NCBI GenBank assembly: GCA_034687125.1 | Contig: JAQGBZ010000287.1 | Span: forward strand, 1-64,000 | Direction: 5' to 3' | Length of the DNA stretch: 64,000 bases | From: Neelides folsomi | Lineage: Eukaryota; Arthropoda; Collembola; Neelipleona; Neelidae | Shown: positions 23,721 through 36,677 of the stretch, one piece after another | How the letters are laid out: each line of letters starts with the position of its first letter | How positions within the stretch are numbered: the stretch's first letter is position 1 | The notes under the pieces: generated by a model | What the model saw: only the letters and a program-made list of their open reading frames with translations | Told to the model about the DNA's origin: nothing | Databases searched by the model: none | Program-made: the position numbers and the translations under genes

Positions 23721-24472
23721 TTCTCATATTTAAAACTTTATTTTTTATCTTTTCTCCGAAAACTTAAATGTACGCAAGAACGGAAATCGAGAAGATTTTA
23801 ACTCAGAAGAGAATTATACAATAACAGTTATTAAATGCGGATTGAGGACAGTGATTCTTCTCTCTTCTTCTATAATATTTACTCCAATTCAATTTATGGT
23901 TAATAAGATTCTCGAGAATCAAGATGAAAGATTTGAAATGAAAGGATTGAAACTTTGGATTCTCTTTCTTTCCTTTCTCAATCTCAACATCAAAGAACTC
24001 GGGATAGAAAGGCTAAAGAGTATCAACAAATAAAAGTTCAAAGAACTGAGTGAAACGAATTCTTTTAAATGCTTAATTTAACTATTTTTTTCCAATATTT
24101 GAAAGTATTGAGTAAATATATAATATAATATTAAAAAATTGTAATCTTATATGAATACTAAATATTTAGCATGAAAAATAAGTTCATTATAAGGGTCAAA
24201 GTTCTTGAAAATCGAAAGTGAAAATAATAATAGAAAAATTGTAAATATGTCAATTAGTGAACCAAAGGGTTCTTGTCCTATGCAAAGTCCCTTTGAAAGT
24301 CAAGTTCTTCCCAAGGCCTTTCTTTTCTTCTGTCTCTTGTGATCACGCGGTGGCTGGACCGCAAGTCTCTTGGCCTTCAGGACCCAACGGGTTAAAGGCC
24401 AATGTAAAGATTGGAGTAAAAATAAGTTGTTTTGAAAATAAAATATTTTTCTCGGACGAAGGGCGTCTTTGG

Positions 24473-24480
24473 GTATAAAA
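24473..24480 (+). promoter_or_regulatory. TATA box of the cuticle gene
   Basis: TATAAAAG lies 96 bp before the ATG, which is consistent with a strong, stage-specific cuticle promoter and a short 5' UTR. Confidence 0.75.
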
Positions 24481-24568
24481 GGGTCAGAAGGAACCAAGGG
24501 ATCTCATCACAAATCTCATCGGAGTTTCCTCACTCACAAGACTCACAACTCGCTCTCAACTCATCAAA

Positions 24569-25473
24569 ATGAAAGTTGTAAGTTTGGAAGTTTTTCACAC
24601 ATTCAATCTCATTTCAATATCAATCAAAGTTTAAATTGAATGTTTTTTTTCCAGCTGGCCGTTTTCGCCGTCTGTGTTGCCTCCACATTGGCAGCTTCCT
24701 ATGGAGGTTATTCATCCGAAACCCGGGCTTTGCCCAAAGTGGAGTTGAAATCCTACAGCGCTCCGGCAGTCCGAGTCGCTTCTTATGAAGCCCCAGTTCT
24801 CAAGTCGTCCTACGAGACTCCCCTTCTCAAGAAAATCGTCCCAATCACCAACTACGCCCTCGACAACGACCACTACGGAACTTACAAACTCGACTTTGCC
24901 TCTGCTGATGGTAAATAATTATCCGCCCAAGAATTATTTTAATTAATAATTAATTAAAATAATCATTAATTAATAGGACATAGAATGGCCGAAGAAGGAT
25001 CCCTCAAGATGGTCCCTCACCCTGAAGCCGATGGAGAAGTGAACATCAAGAAAGGAGTTTACAGCTGGACTGCTCCTGATGGACAAACCTTCACCACTTC
25101 ATGGTTCGCTGATGAGACTGGATTCCACGGTGAGAAATAATAAACCGTTTAAAATACAAGTTAAACCATTTAAACTTATTTGAAATTAACCATTTGAATG
25201 ATTTTAGCATCCGGAGATCATCTCCCAACCCCACCACCAGTTCCGGTTGAGGTAAAAGCAATCCTTGGGATTTAACTCATTGTAATGGGGATAATGGGAA
25301 ATTAATGTTGTGGGTGTTTTCAGATCGCTAAGATGCTTGCGGAAACCCGATCATCCGGATACGGTTCAGAAACCCGATCATCAGGATACGGATATGAAGA
25401 GACCCGTGCTGAAGTTCCGAAATACGCCATCCGCACTGAACCATACCAAGCCGTCCGATCATCAAAATACTAA
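24569..25473 (+). CDS. RR-family structural cuticle protein
   Basis: Five exons (24569-24577, 24655-24910, 24977-25129, 25208-25251, 25324-25473) join in frame. As in most arthropod cuticle genes, exon 1 encodes only the first three residues (MKV) and the intron interrupts the signal peptide (LAVFAVCVASTLAAS). The chitin-binding Rebers-Riddiford domain covers exons 2-4: YKLDFASADG, GVYSWTAPDGQTFTTSWFAD, then ETGFHASGDHLPTPPPVPVE. The G-x(7)-ADExGF pattern with PTPPPVP places it near RR-1. N- and C-terminal flanks are Tyr/Ser/Arg-rich, including two copies of a TRSSGYG repeat. It is secreted and incorporated into the exoskeleton. Confidence 0.92.
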
Positions 25474-25860
25474 ATCTCATACAATGCTGTGTTCAATTGT
25501 CTGTGTTTACAATAAGATCTCTCAAAATATCTAAATTGGATAAATTTTAAATATAAACAAAAGGCTTAAATAAATATATATAATTTGTATTCGCATAAAC
25601 ACAATCTTCTTTCATTTGCATGAAAATCATAAGCAATGATAACAACTAAGTTAAATATTTTCATTATTTATTAAATTTCACTCCAATATTCAAATGAAGA
25701 AAAGATTTGAGTAATAAAAGATTTCTTGATTTAAAACTTTCCTTATAAATACTAAAAGCTACTTTATAAATACCATAAGTTATAGTTTTTAAAATACATA
25801 ATTTCATATCCTCAATTATCTCATTAAGAAAATGTTACAAGAAATATAAAATAGTTAAAA

Positions 25861-27434
25861 TTAAACATCAAGGAGATCATCCTCCTCAGCTTCCTCCTCG
25901 TCCTCGTCTTCAAATATCGGGGCGATCATGATGGGCTTGACGGGCTTCGGTGGCGGCTTTTTCCCAATTCTCCCGATCTTTTGACTTTTCCCAGGGACTG
26001 TCGATTTTGAACTGCTACTTGGTGACAATCCTTTTGGACTTGCGGCAGAGAAGGAAGGACCAGAGTGGCGAATTTCTTTTCCAGGCGGTGACGGCCGCGG
26101 GCCTTTACTCCCCCCTCGACCTATGTCAATCTGAAGAGAGGAAATGTCTGGGGGTCGAGGTGAAGGTCCTTTCCCGTAATCAACCCGCTTTTGGTCAACC
26201 TTCATTCCATCGTCTATCTCCGAACTCCAACTTTGTGATTGCACACCTGGAGATATTTTAAGTCCGATAATCCCCTTCGGATCAATTTCATCCGAGTGTT
26301 TTTTGAGAGCCGCTTTTGTAGGAACCGAAGAAGGGAATTGGGACATTGTCAAATCACTAATTGAAATTGCTGTAGAATCGAAGGTCCGCTTTTTGTTCTT
26401 TTCACCCTTAACCTTCACTTGAAGATTATAAGGTGAATTTTGCGAAGTTGGTTTTCCTCTGCTCCGAGTTTCCTCAGTTGATGAACTGCTAAATGTAGGG
26501 GAAGTTCCGGTTTTCCGATCAAAATAACTATCAAGAGGGTCCATCTTTTCCTGTTTCACTTGGTGGATTGGAGGCCCGAGAAGTTTTTCAAGACTCATTG
26601 GTTCATCCCCAAGAGATGAAAATTCCTTTTTGACAATGTCAATAACGGGGAGAGGAGGAGAGGGGTTAGGAACGAGAAGTTCAGAATGTTCAGCTGATAA
26701 AGGAATCATTTCTTCTTCTTCACTCTGTTTGACAATTTTTAACTTTCTTCTCGTCCGACTCCGAATTTTGGTCTTTTTCAGAACATGGCGAATAAAATTA
26801 GGAGGTTCGGAATCCGACTGGGAAGAATCACCATTAAATTTGAAATGAACTTGGTACGGGGGCGGTTCATCTTGATCGTCCCCATCTCCAGGAATGATGC
26901 GAACGATTTCTTGGGCAATGTCGGATAAATCACTCCGAAGTTCAGCCTTTGCTTCTTCGGGAAATTCATCTGCAAAAGAAATGAATTGTAATTTTATTGT
27001 AATTTCAATAATAATTGGTAATTGCCATTTTTATCTAGAAAAATATAAAAAAAAGTTTAAAAAGTTAAAGATTCTTACGAAATCCAATCGGAACCATTTC
27101 TTCAAGCATTTTCCCCACATTGACATTTTCAATCCCTTTAGCTCTGATGTATTCAAAGCATTTAACTCTAATGGAGTAGGTGAGTCCTTGCTGAGATGCA
27201 CGATTTTTAATGAGTCTTCTCAACCTTTAAATTAAATTAAATAATTATTATTTATTTATTATTATTATATAAGTCTGAACAAATTTGAGCTCATAATTAG
27301 TAATAAAATAGAAATTTAGTAAATTACAAATCTGAGTTTCCAGAAATGACGAGATGATCAAGAAGGAGATCTTTACATTCTTCGACACCGATGACACGCC
27401 GCTCGCCTCCGGAACCTTCACCGGTTTCCATCAT
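25861..27434 (-). CDS. ENY2/Sus1-like domain protein with long disordered C-terminus
   Basis: Three exons (27434-27328, 27224-27079, 26969-25861) join in frame to 453 residues. Residues about 33-105 align without gaps to the whole ENY2 (e(y)2/Sus1) helical fold by eye: LLRRLIKNRASQQG, then YIRAKGIENVNVGKMLEEM, then FPEEAKAELRSDLSDIAQ. The human equivalents are LKELLRAKLIECG, IKEKGLEHVTVDDL and VPDSVKKEL. ENY2 serves in the SAGA deubiquitinase and TREX-2 mRNA export complexes, but it is only about 100 residues. Here about 340 more follow, rich in Ser/Pro/Lys, with KKPPPKPVKP and an acidic end (EDEDEEEAEEDDLLDV). Such tails occur in chromatin proteins. Whether this is a true ENY2 replacement or a distinct protein borrowing the fold is unknown. 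Confidence 0.65.
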
Positions 27435-27439
27435 CGGCC

Positions 27440-30400
27440 CTTTGTCGCTCAACTTCACAACTCACACCTAAATGGTTGTAAAGATGTGATCGATTTAAAT
27501 ATTTTATGATGTTAATGACTTCATGAAATTGTAATTAACAATTAACACTAGCACTAACCAAAACAGAAATCGAAAATTGCAGTGCAGTTTTATAACTATA
27601 AATCCAATATAAATTATTTGAACGGCTCATAAGGAAAAGGCAACTTTTAGTCGGAATCACTTTTCTTTTTCTCACTCAATACTTATTACATCTCTTATTC
27701 TCTTTCATCTCTTTCGATCATTTTTCAGTATATTTGATACATATGAAAATGAGAGTGTATTGCGATTGTATACAAATATACATACTTACTCGTATACGTT
27801 AATTTAGATTAAAGTATTAAATACAATTAAATATATAGTTCAAAAATAATATGATTAATTATATATTAGGATTGAAAATTGTGTACATCTATTGATATTA
27901 TAATTTTCACTCCTCTTGAGGTCTTGAACATTATTATCATTATAGTCGTAATCAAATGAGTTGCATGTGGCTTTGTTTAAAAATAATAAAAACGCAAAAA
28001 AATTAGATAACATGATAAGAGTCATTACATGGAATGGTGCGATGTATTTAAATAAAAGATTATTTGAGTATAAAGGAGAAGATGAAAGGGAAGATAAGGA
28101 AGCAAAAGACTCTCCAGAAATATATTTAAATGCATGGAAAGTATTCAAAGAACGGTCGATAGCTCTGTTTTAATTTTCTCAATCGTTTTCTAATACGTAA
28201 TACAGACCTATTTATTACTTTTATTGCCAATAATATCAAGTAAATCTTTATGTCGATTGGCACAGTTTCATGAGTCCTTGGTATGCGGTTAATGCAACCC
28301 TCGACAAATAATAGAATTCTTGAAATGAAATTAAGTAGGAAAACCCGGGTTTTCTCATTTTGAGTCAGATGTTTTGAGCAAGCTTCGTGGCCTAGTTCCT
28401 GAAATTCTGGAAGGAGATTCCCTTCAAATACTATTCAAGGCCCATTCAATTTATCCAATTCCGCAATTTCCGAGAACAAAATTCCGAATTCCTTTCAAAA
28501 TTGTAATCCCACTTGAATTTATAATTTCTCAATTAATTCCATCCTTTCATTATATAGCATTCATCAGAGATTAAAATTCGGCCACACATTTAATATTTAA
28601 AAATTTAAAAGGATTTCAATTGCAAGGAAAGTTATAAAATTTCTTCCTCAAATTATAAAAGACAAGAAGTTATTCTGAAGTTAATGTAGAAATCATTTGT
28701 GATTACCAATTTGCATATTAACTCGTATACGACGAGAAGTCAAAAATTGAATTACCAATTTGGTCTTTCCTTTGGTGAGTTTGATTGACATTTCATTTGT
28801 TCGAGCTCCTTCTTTTGGACCTCAAACTTTTCATCGCCCATTGTCTCAATTATCATTAGAGAAACAAAAGTTGTTCACATACAAAACGGCTTTTTAACTC
28901 TCCTAAATAGGATACTCACTCACTTATCATATTATTATATTATCAATTCGGAAGGTTAAGGAAGGTGACTTTAACATTAACTCAAGAGTTCAAATCTAAT
29001 CTCAAATCTCTAGCTCCTTAAGTCCAACTTACAATTAGATAATTTTGCATAGAATGCCTATGTTTTATTATTATAAATAATAGAGCAATATTTTATAATT
29101 CTTATCTTGTAATTTGTACACTTTAGTTCCGTCATTTTTGATCTTATTATTTACGATCATTTCATTTTCATCATCGAATAAGAATATCATTTGTTATTCT
29201 TAATGTTCCTTTTTCCAACCCGATTCTGGAGTGCCAAAGTGCTCTTGAGGAAAAGTGATAATTTAGGTAATTAAGAAAAATGTGACTTTCTTAACCAGTT
29301 TCCTCACTAGTTTGTAAAGCTTTGGATTCATTAAGAATGTGGCAACTTCTCTCGTCAAGTATTATAAAATTTGTCACGAGGAAAGGGTGATTTTTCTCCT
29401 CAAAGTGGAAGTGCATTTATTTTTTATCAATTGAGTTATTCCCACAAATTGAAAGCAACGTCAGATCTCAGCACAAAAGACTTATAAACTTATAAGACTT
29501 CAAGAAATTCAGCTTTATACACAAACAAGGTAAGCCTAATACAAATTCCATCTACTGTAGATTTATACTTATTTCATAATTTATAGATTTAGGTTTACAC
29601 ATTACATTTACGACCTTTATTATAATAGATAAGGTATAATTATAAAATAATTATTATGTAAATAGAGAAGGCATATAGGCGTAAACCAAATTAATATGAG
29701 ATTTATAGCTGACCCTAAGTACATAACAATAATTTACTCATTGACTTCGTCTTTGAATCTCCTTCAGTAACTAGATATTTGTATACAAGATAATGACTTT
29801 AATCAACGCTTATTATTTTAATATAAACAACAAGAGGTTTTTATATAAGTCATTAATAATCTTGAGTCAATTTGAATTCTAAATGGTTATGAAGCCGAAA
29901 GAGTTTCGATTTACGAGATTTTCATGGGCGGTTTCTGTGTCTTCCGCCCACGTCAAAATGAGTACACATTGACATGGAAAACCTCGCCATGTCCATTTTG
30001 GTCTTCGCTTTTGAATGAATGACTTGGGGGCTCCTTTGGAACCACGAAATGAATGTTCATAAAACATTATTATTATAACTCACTCTCGAGACAAATGGTC
30101 TTCCTACGCTCAAATTAAAATGTTTCGATCCTCCAGAATACGTGATGAACAATGGACGTCTCCACATCACACGTTACCTTAATCCTCCCCAACTATGTGA
30201 GGAGAAATTATGACAAGGAAGTCTTGAACAACTTCTCATATTCAAATACAAATTCACAATGTATCTCTTACTAACTTTAAGTATTACTATATTACGATAT
30301 AAATACATATAGGCATCTGTTTACTCCATTCACAAACACTCCGAAGAGCAATTGCCGCATATTACATAAACAGATTAAGATGAACGAGGCATGAAATGCA

Positions 30401-30700
30401 TTATGAAGACAACGTTATATGCATTAATACTTATACTACTTAAAGACGTTTACATATGTACATATATTGAGTTATATATATAGTTATATACTATGATAAT
30501 ATTTTAATAGTTTCCTTTTATCACTTAACCTTACTAATGTATTCCAAGCCTGAATATATATTGGAGATTAAAAGATAAGATAATTGGTTTTTGTAGCCAC
30601 TCATGTGAGATATATGTTTAAATAGTTCATAAATAAATGATGATAGTGGAAAAAGTACAAGACACGTTTGTGTTCCATATTAAGAAGTCATATAAACAAG
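27440..30700. other. 3.3 kb intergenic region without a supported gene
   Basis: Frames at 27855-28148 (-), 28374-28574 (+) and 29879-30067 (-) are short and motif-free. A signal-peptide-like run is present in the first but no known domain follows. The region probably contains the promoter of the GAS2-family gene at its right end. A few stretches (28.7-28.9 and 29.2-29.5 kb) are less AT-rich. Confidence 0.4.
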
Positions 30701-30759
30701 CCCCAACCAGAACTCCCTTTGAAAGTGAGGGAGAGGAAAAAAGGAGTTAAAGGAGCGTA

Positions 30760-32935
30760 ATGGTAAATAAGAACATAATTTATGTCAGGATGAACTTCTA
30801 TGCAATCCGGAGACGATCTTTGGTCATGGGGGAGTGCGGAGCTCTCAATGGTTTCCCTGTCACTTGTGGTCAGCCTATGAGTCCGATGTCACGTCGAAGA
30901 TCCGCATCGCCCCTCTTTTCGCCCATGGCCTCCTGTCCCGGCATTGGAAGCATCTTTGAGAGGAATCGGCAGGAATCCGCGTTTCCCCAGACGGAGGAAG
31001 AACATCTTCTCCTGTTCCACGAGAGAATCCTGTCGAGTCAAGAACAGTCACTTCTTCCTCTCGCTTATGATATTGCGGATTGGCTCTCGTCACTACTTGG
31101 TAAGCTAAAGTTTAATTATTGCATAAATCAGAATATCTACAATCTTCTGTAATCTAATGGAACATATTTAATTTAATTTATTTTTTAGGACTCGGGAGTC
31201 TTTAATTGTACTATAATTAACTATAATTAATATTGTTATTTATTTATTCTGATAGGTCTTCGCCTTCAACCATCGAATTTAATGGAATCTCTTCAAACTG
31301 GAGTGGTCTTGTGTCAACTTGCGAAAATGATAGAAGAGAAAGCGCTCGTAAATCCTGAAATCAGGGTAATTGAAACATAAAGTCTTGTTCTTAATCTCGG
31401 TTTTTTCTTAAGCTGAACCGTTAATTAATATGCAAATTGGCATTTGGGTTCATTTTAATTAAGGTGTGATCTTGTTTAAACAACGTGTGTAAATGACGTT
31501 TGTAATATAGGTAAAACCAAGATTCATGGGAAGAATTCGCTACAATGCAGTAAAAGGGTCATTTTTTTCTCGCGACAACATTGCAATGTTTATCAATTTT
31601 TGTAAAGAGTTGTCCATTCATCCGAATCTTCTCTTTGAGACGGAGGATCTTGGTAAGATGCCATTTATGAACAAGTAACATTTATAGTAGCTAGTTAAAC
31701 TATTAAAGTTTAACTTAAGTCAAAGTGGGTTCTTGTGTTTAGGAATGATTAATAAATAATATTTTGCAGTGAGTCATGGGGAGTTACGGAGCATTCTCAT
31801 TTGCCTCTTTGAAGTTGGAAGAAAAGGTTCCAAGTATGGGATTGAGCCTCCGACTCTTGTCACACTCGAACATCAAATTGACCGTGAAGAAGGGGGCGGA
31901 CTCAGCCGACCACCTTCTGTCGCTACATCGAGATCAAAAAGCCCATCGCCATATCCGTATTTTGAAAAGGAGTCTCCTCCAAGATTCCGAGCTCAGGACG
32001 CTTCTACATCGACGGATCAGAATCTGTCTGACAGCATTGACTCGGGATTGCCTGTGGAGGAAAATGATGTGGAAGTATTGGAGACATTGGAAGTTGCGAC
32101 TCCAAAGGAGGAACCTGTGATGCCTACTGAATTGGACCTGAAGGTAAAATTTAATAATTTACTCAATTTCATCATTTAATTGTTATCATTATCATTATCA
32201 TAAACTACATTCTGTTAATAAATTATTGAAATAAGTTAAATTAAATTAATTGGATTTATATTAATTTTGCAAATTACAGGTGACGGAAGTTGGGATAATT
32301 TGCGGAAAGAACTGCTCATGTCTTGAAGAAACGAGAAGAAACTTTCGGCTTCGAAAACTCTCCGAAGGCAAATATTATATTAACGGAAGGACTGTTTTTG
32401 TGAGGGTAAGTTTATACACATTTACCATTATAATTAAATAATTTAGGATATTATTTTAATTGATAATTGACGATAATTGTTTAATTAATTAACTACAACA
32501 GTTCTCCTTAAATAATCAATAATTTCTTAATGTTATTTTTTCATTCAGCTTTTGAAGGGAAGATTCGTAATGGTGAGGTAAGAAATCAAACTAAATACTG
32601 ACTGAATAATTAATCAATTTCCTAAACCTAAACTTTAACTTTTATTTATTATTATTATTAATTAGTTATTTGATATTTTAATAATTTTGTGTTTATAAAG
32701 GATCGGAGGTGGCTGGCAGACATTGGAAGAATTTCTCTTACGAAATGATCCATGTCGAAGTAAAGAAAGGAGAGTTGGAGGAGCTTCGTCAAGTCGGAGT
32801 TTCAGGGTCACTCGGCCCGCTTCGTCACCTCCGATCCGCGGGTTCTCCAGAAACGCTGGAGCAAGGAGCAGTTTTTCAGCCTGTTCGACTCCTACGAGAT
32901 CGAGACATGCGAGTAGAACTTCTCTCTTTAACTAA
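30760..32935 (+). CDS. GAS2-family actin-microtubule linker (CH + GAR domains)
   Basis: Seven exons (30760-31099, 31256-31365, 31511-31652, 31770-32143, 32280-32405, 32549-32577, 32701-32935) join in frame to 451 residues. A calponin-homology domain lies at about 85-210: LLPLAYDIADWLSSLLGLRL, then LMESLQTGVVLCQLAKMIEE, then FFSRDNIAMFINFCKELSIH, and SILICLFEVGRKGSKYG. A Ser/Pro/Glu-rich linker follows. The GAS2-related (GAR) domain is at about 325-392 with IICGKNCSCLEE, KYYINGRTVFVRLL, KGRFVMVRIGGGWQTLEEFL and DPCR. The C-terminal tail is Arg/Ser-rich, as in GAS2L proteins that bind EB1 and microtubules. The Drosophila relative is pickled eggs (pigs). Later in-frame ATGs at 30790 and 30826 are alternative starts. 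Confidence 0.9.
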
Positions 32936-34271
32936 TTAAGCTTTCAACCCTCTTTAAATCTTAAATGATTATGAATCAATACACCCGTATTAACTCTCAT
33001 TACATATAATCAATATTATTGATTCTACTTCTATGTTATACTCAAAACAATATTATATTAATTATTAGTATTTGAGCCTTTAATGTTTACTTTGTTATTA
33101 TTATAATTTGCCACAAAATTAACCGAAAGACTGGATTGTTTCCATTTTATATTTGTTGCAGTTTAAGAATTCTCATTCCGTTTCATACGTACTTGTTAAA
33201 ATATATATTGTATTTTTCAGTAAACCATTCAGTATATTTAACTTGTTAACTTTAAATCTTTTAACCTTAATTCTTTAACTTTTGTACCGTTTTTATTTTT
33301 TGTATTAAAATTGTGTATTTTAAATATTTTTTATTAACGCAAATAATTTTTAAGAATTATCTGTTTTGTTTTTAAATATTGTCAGTGTGTGTTTCTTGAT
33401 CATTTTGTTCAAGGCTTACAATCTGTAAGTCATTTACCTGTAGAAGTGACAAACTTCAAGTCGTCCCAAAGAGAATTAAAATGTAAATTGTTGAGTAAAA
33501 ATCAAAGTAACTTGCTGACCTGTGCCATTGCCTAAAATAATCTTTAACATTTAAGTAACAAGTTATTATGAATTTCAGAGATAAAGATGTTTATTTAATT
33601 TTAATGGACAAATAACTTACAAGTTATTTGCAATTAAATAATTAAAGTATAGGATATGATTATTATGTCAGTGGGTTGAGTCAAATTAATACTAGTTTGA
33701 ATCTAACTTGTCCCAGATAGTGGTATAAGGATAATGATAATTATATTAGTGTTGCGCATCAAATGCAAATAATGGTAATTATAACCAACTATGTATTTAT
33801 TTTAGAGCAGCTATATGCTATAGTTGTATGTCAAAGTGCAGTATAATACGATATTTTATGGGAAAAATTATAATTGCTATTCAGTAATGATATTATTCTT
33901 TTAAGTTATAGCTTGTAGCGTACAATGAATTCTATCAAATGAATTACTTTAATTATTATGCTAACTCCCCGGAACACATCGTATTACAAGAAATATTTAT
34001 TAAACGATCAAATTGTATAAATTAATTGTACAAGGACATGTGAATGAATTGTTGTGTAAAGTTTAGTTCAATTTAAATTAAATCTTCAAATCTAATTAAA
34101 TTAAAAACTCGCATAAATAAACCCTTTCATTTATTTTACAAGATCAATCTACTTACATTCAAATTCTGTAGAAATCATAATATAAAACTCATCACCATAA
34201 ATGTTACCAAAATCTCTTTACCTTATAACTCACATTACCTCATGACTCACTATTTAAATAGCTCGAGTATT
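32936..34271. other. AT-rich spacer without a gene
   Basis: Lies between the converging 3' ends of the GAS2-family gene and the dual DM4/DM12 gene. No open frame of note. Confidence 0.5.
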
Positions 34272-36082
34272 TTAGTCGGAAATCTTAACACCAAAATTGT
34301 CAAAAAAGTATTTAAAGAATTTGATAGGACCCTTTTCAAGAATGGACGTTGGTGAGTAATCGCATTGGCTATATAAATTAGAACATAAATGTTGGTCTCC
34401 TCCAGCATATCCGGCTTCCATTGCTTTGACATAATTGTAATATCTGCTCCTGTTGTTTTCCAACATTGGACCTCGATCAACACTTTAGAAAATCCATAAA
34501 TCATTTTAATTTATAAATAAGCTAAAGAGTTAAAATTAAAATTAAAATAATAATTAAAAAAGTCAGTCAAAAAAGTGATCATACGAAAGTTTTCCTAAGA
34601 AGAGATCTACAATGTGTGTGTAACTCTCTTGATCTGAAAAGACTTCACATAGAAATCTCTTTTGACAAGAATTTTCTTGAATCTGAAATCAACCATAAAA
34701 CACAATTAATGTTTAATTAAAAAATAATTTATGATACATTTAAAACTTGGAAGTAATTTGTTAGTTTCATAAGTTCTGAATTATATGCAGGCTCATCAAA
34801 TGTGTCAATTTCATCCTCGGCATCTCTTTTTCTCCTAACGAATCTGAGATTGAAGGTGGGAAGTGCAAAGGTCAGCGGAATTACAAATTCAAATCCTATA
34901 AAAGTGTCATTATTCTCATTATGTTACAATTTATGGCCAAATTGAATATTGAACTTTCATTAATTCTCCTACCTGTGATAATAACTGCTCCCGTATTAAA
35001 TCCAAAGAAATATTGCCTCTTTACTCGATCACTCCTCTTATTCTCATTTTCCTCAATTTGAGTCGTAAGATGATTCATTTTGATTTCAACCTCGTCATCG
35101 AGTTTAATCTTCAATAGTTTAACCAAGAGATTCCAAAATTGAAGAGCTGGCTGATACAATTTATAATTTACTGGAGAATAAGGACAACGTGCAAATTCCC
35201 TTTCGCACTCAATTTCACTGCTCATAAATCCTGACTCCATTGCCTTTGTAAAGCGAAAGAAACGATTGTCCATTTCTTCTTTAATGGGACCATGATTTGC
35301 CCTATTTTATGTACACATTATTATTATTAATATAATTCAGATTAGATAATCAAATTAAAACTATGTTTGAATAAACGTACTTTCATATTTTAATTGGTTT
35401 CATATTTAACTTGATATAATTTTCTATAGAATAAATGATAAAGTTACATGAGCCGCTTTGAAAATAGTTGTGAAAGAATGAGATATTGTTCTTCATTAGA
35501 AAATACTTCGCAGAGAAATCTTCTTTGACAAATATCTTCATCAATCTTAAACAATTAAAAAAATAATATCCGAACTTAAAGCGTTTTGAAAGTTTATTAA
35601 TTCTACCTCTAAAATTGAAAAATATGAAATGAGTTTCTCAATTTCAGCGACGTATGGAAAGTCGTCGTAAGAATTGACAGGGATTAAATCTTCCGTTTCC
35701 ATCATATCGCTCACAGATCTCTTAAACTCTCTTGAGGTCAGTTTATTGAATGCAGGTAAAGCAAAAGTGGTTGGAATTGAAATCAGAAATCCTATCAAGA
35801 CAAATTCAAGTGTAAATAAAAGCTTTTAATATAATGTGTGTAATTAATTAATTAATGTATCTAACCATATCCAAAAGGTTGTCCAAGATTCATATAAATT
35901 GACTGTGCCCAAAAAATGGATCGTCCTTCTTCATCGTTCTTACTCTCCCCAATGCTCCCTTTAGAATCATAGTCAAAATCTCTCGAATCTTCAAAATCTC
36001 TCAAATCACAAATTGTCCTTTTGACTAAAATAGCTAAACAAATATATAAAAATAAAATATCCCAACAATTTAAAAATCTCAT
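34272..36082 (-). CDS. Secreted protein with two tandem DM4/DM12 domains
   Basis: Seven exons (36082-35866, 35791-35607, 35545-35448, 35301-34973, 34895-34738, 34682-34585, 34482-34272) join in frame to exactly 432 codons. Exon 1 gives a signal peptide (LFLYICLAILVKRTIC). Exons 2-4 and 5-7 are two copies of the DM4/DM12 module known from insect secreted proteins. Module 1 has IPTTFALPAFNKL, then DICQRRFLCEVFS, then KAMESGFMSSEIECEREFAR and CPYSP. Module 2 has IPLTFALPTFNL, then NSCQKRFLCEVFS, then KAMEAGYAGGDQHLCSNLYS and CDYSP. Each has four conserved cysteines, presumably two disulfides. The modules are joined by a basic, furin-like RVKR followed by QYFFGFNTGAVIIT, so the precursor may be cleaved in two. 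Intron phases 1-0-2 repeat, which shows an internal exon-triplet duplication. The function of the family is unknown. Confidence 0.85.
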
Positions 36083-36359
36083 CTTGACTTTCTATAAATT
36101 ATCCTAACAGTAGAGGAAGTAAAACTGTAAAATCACCAATATAACTAATTTCTTAGCACTGACCATGAGCCATCACTAACATTAAGAAAACAATATATCT
36201 AAATTGATAATTTCCAGTCGATGAGTTTTTCAACCTGAATTAATAAGTCATTAATTCTTTAATGTTTGCTCATTCATTTTACAAAGTCATAATTCTTTGC
36301 TTCACATTATTCCAAGCATTATAATTTAAACTATATTTAAATACATACATTGTACATAT

Positions 36360-36677
36360 TGTAGCGTGTGACATGCTGAATCAGATTCTCAAGGCCCCGT
36401 TTTGTCTTAGACTGTGAGTCATCGCATCGGAGGAGAATTAAACTCGACCAACTCCTCGACACGCCAGTTGGGATCCGGACATCAAGCTCGCACAGCTTAT
36501 GCCCAACTCGGAGATTCGATAAATAAAGTCTAAATTTGAGTGGCTACTCGTAATTAAAGTCTAATAATTCATTGGTTGATTAGATATCCGTTTCATATGG
36601 TTAGTTAGGAGCGAGCCCGGGACGCTATGATCCCGAGGGAGCTTGGCGGGGGCCACGGGGTTCCCCGCCTTGCTACA
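36360..36677. mobile_element. Solo LTR with 4-bp target duplication
   Basis: The element starts TGTAGC and ends GCTACA (5'-TG...CA-3' with a 6-bp inverted terminus). Its 318 bp are much richer in GC than the surroundings, and it carries an AATAAA signal near 36518. ATAT directly flanks both sides (36356-36359 and 36678-36681), a target-site duplication. No internal retrotransposon sequence adjoins it, so it is a solo LTR left by LTR-LTR recombination. A 4-bp duplication fits Ty3/gypsy-type elements. Confidence 0.85.

Noticed and set aside
27855..28148. 97-codon minus-strand frame with a signal-peptide-like run
   Set aside because: Sequence after the hydrophobic part is low-complexity and unrelated to any family I know.
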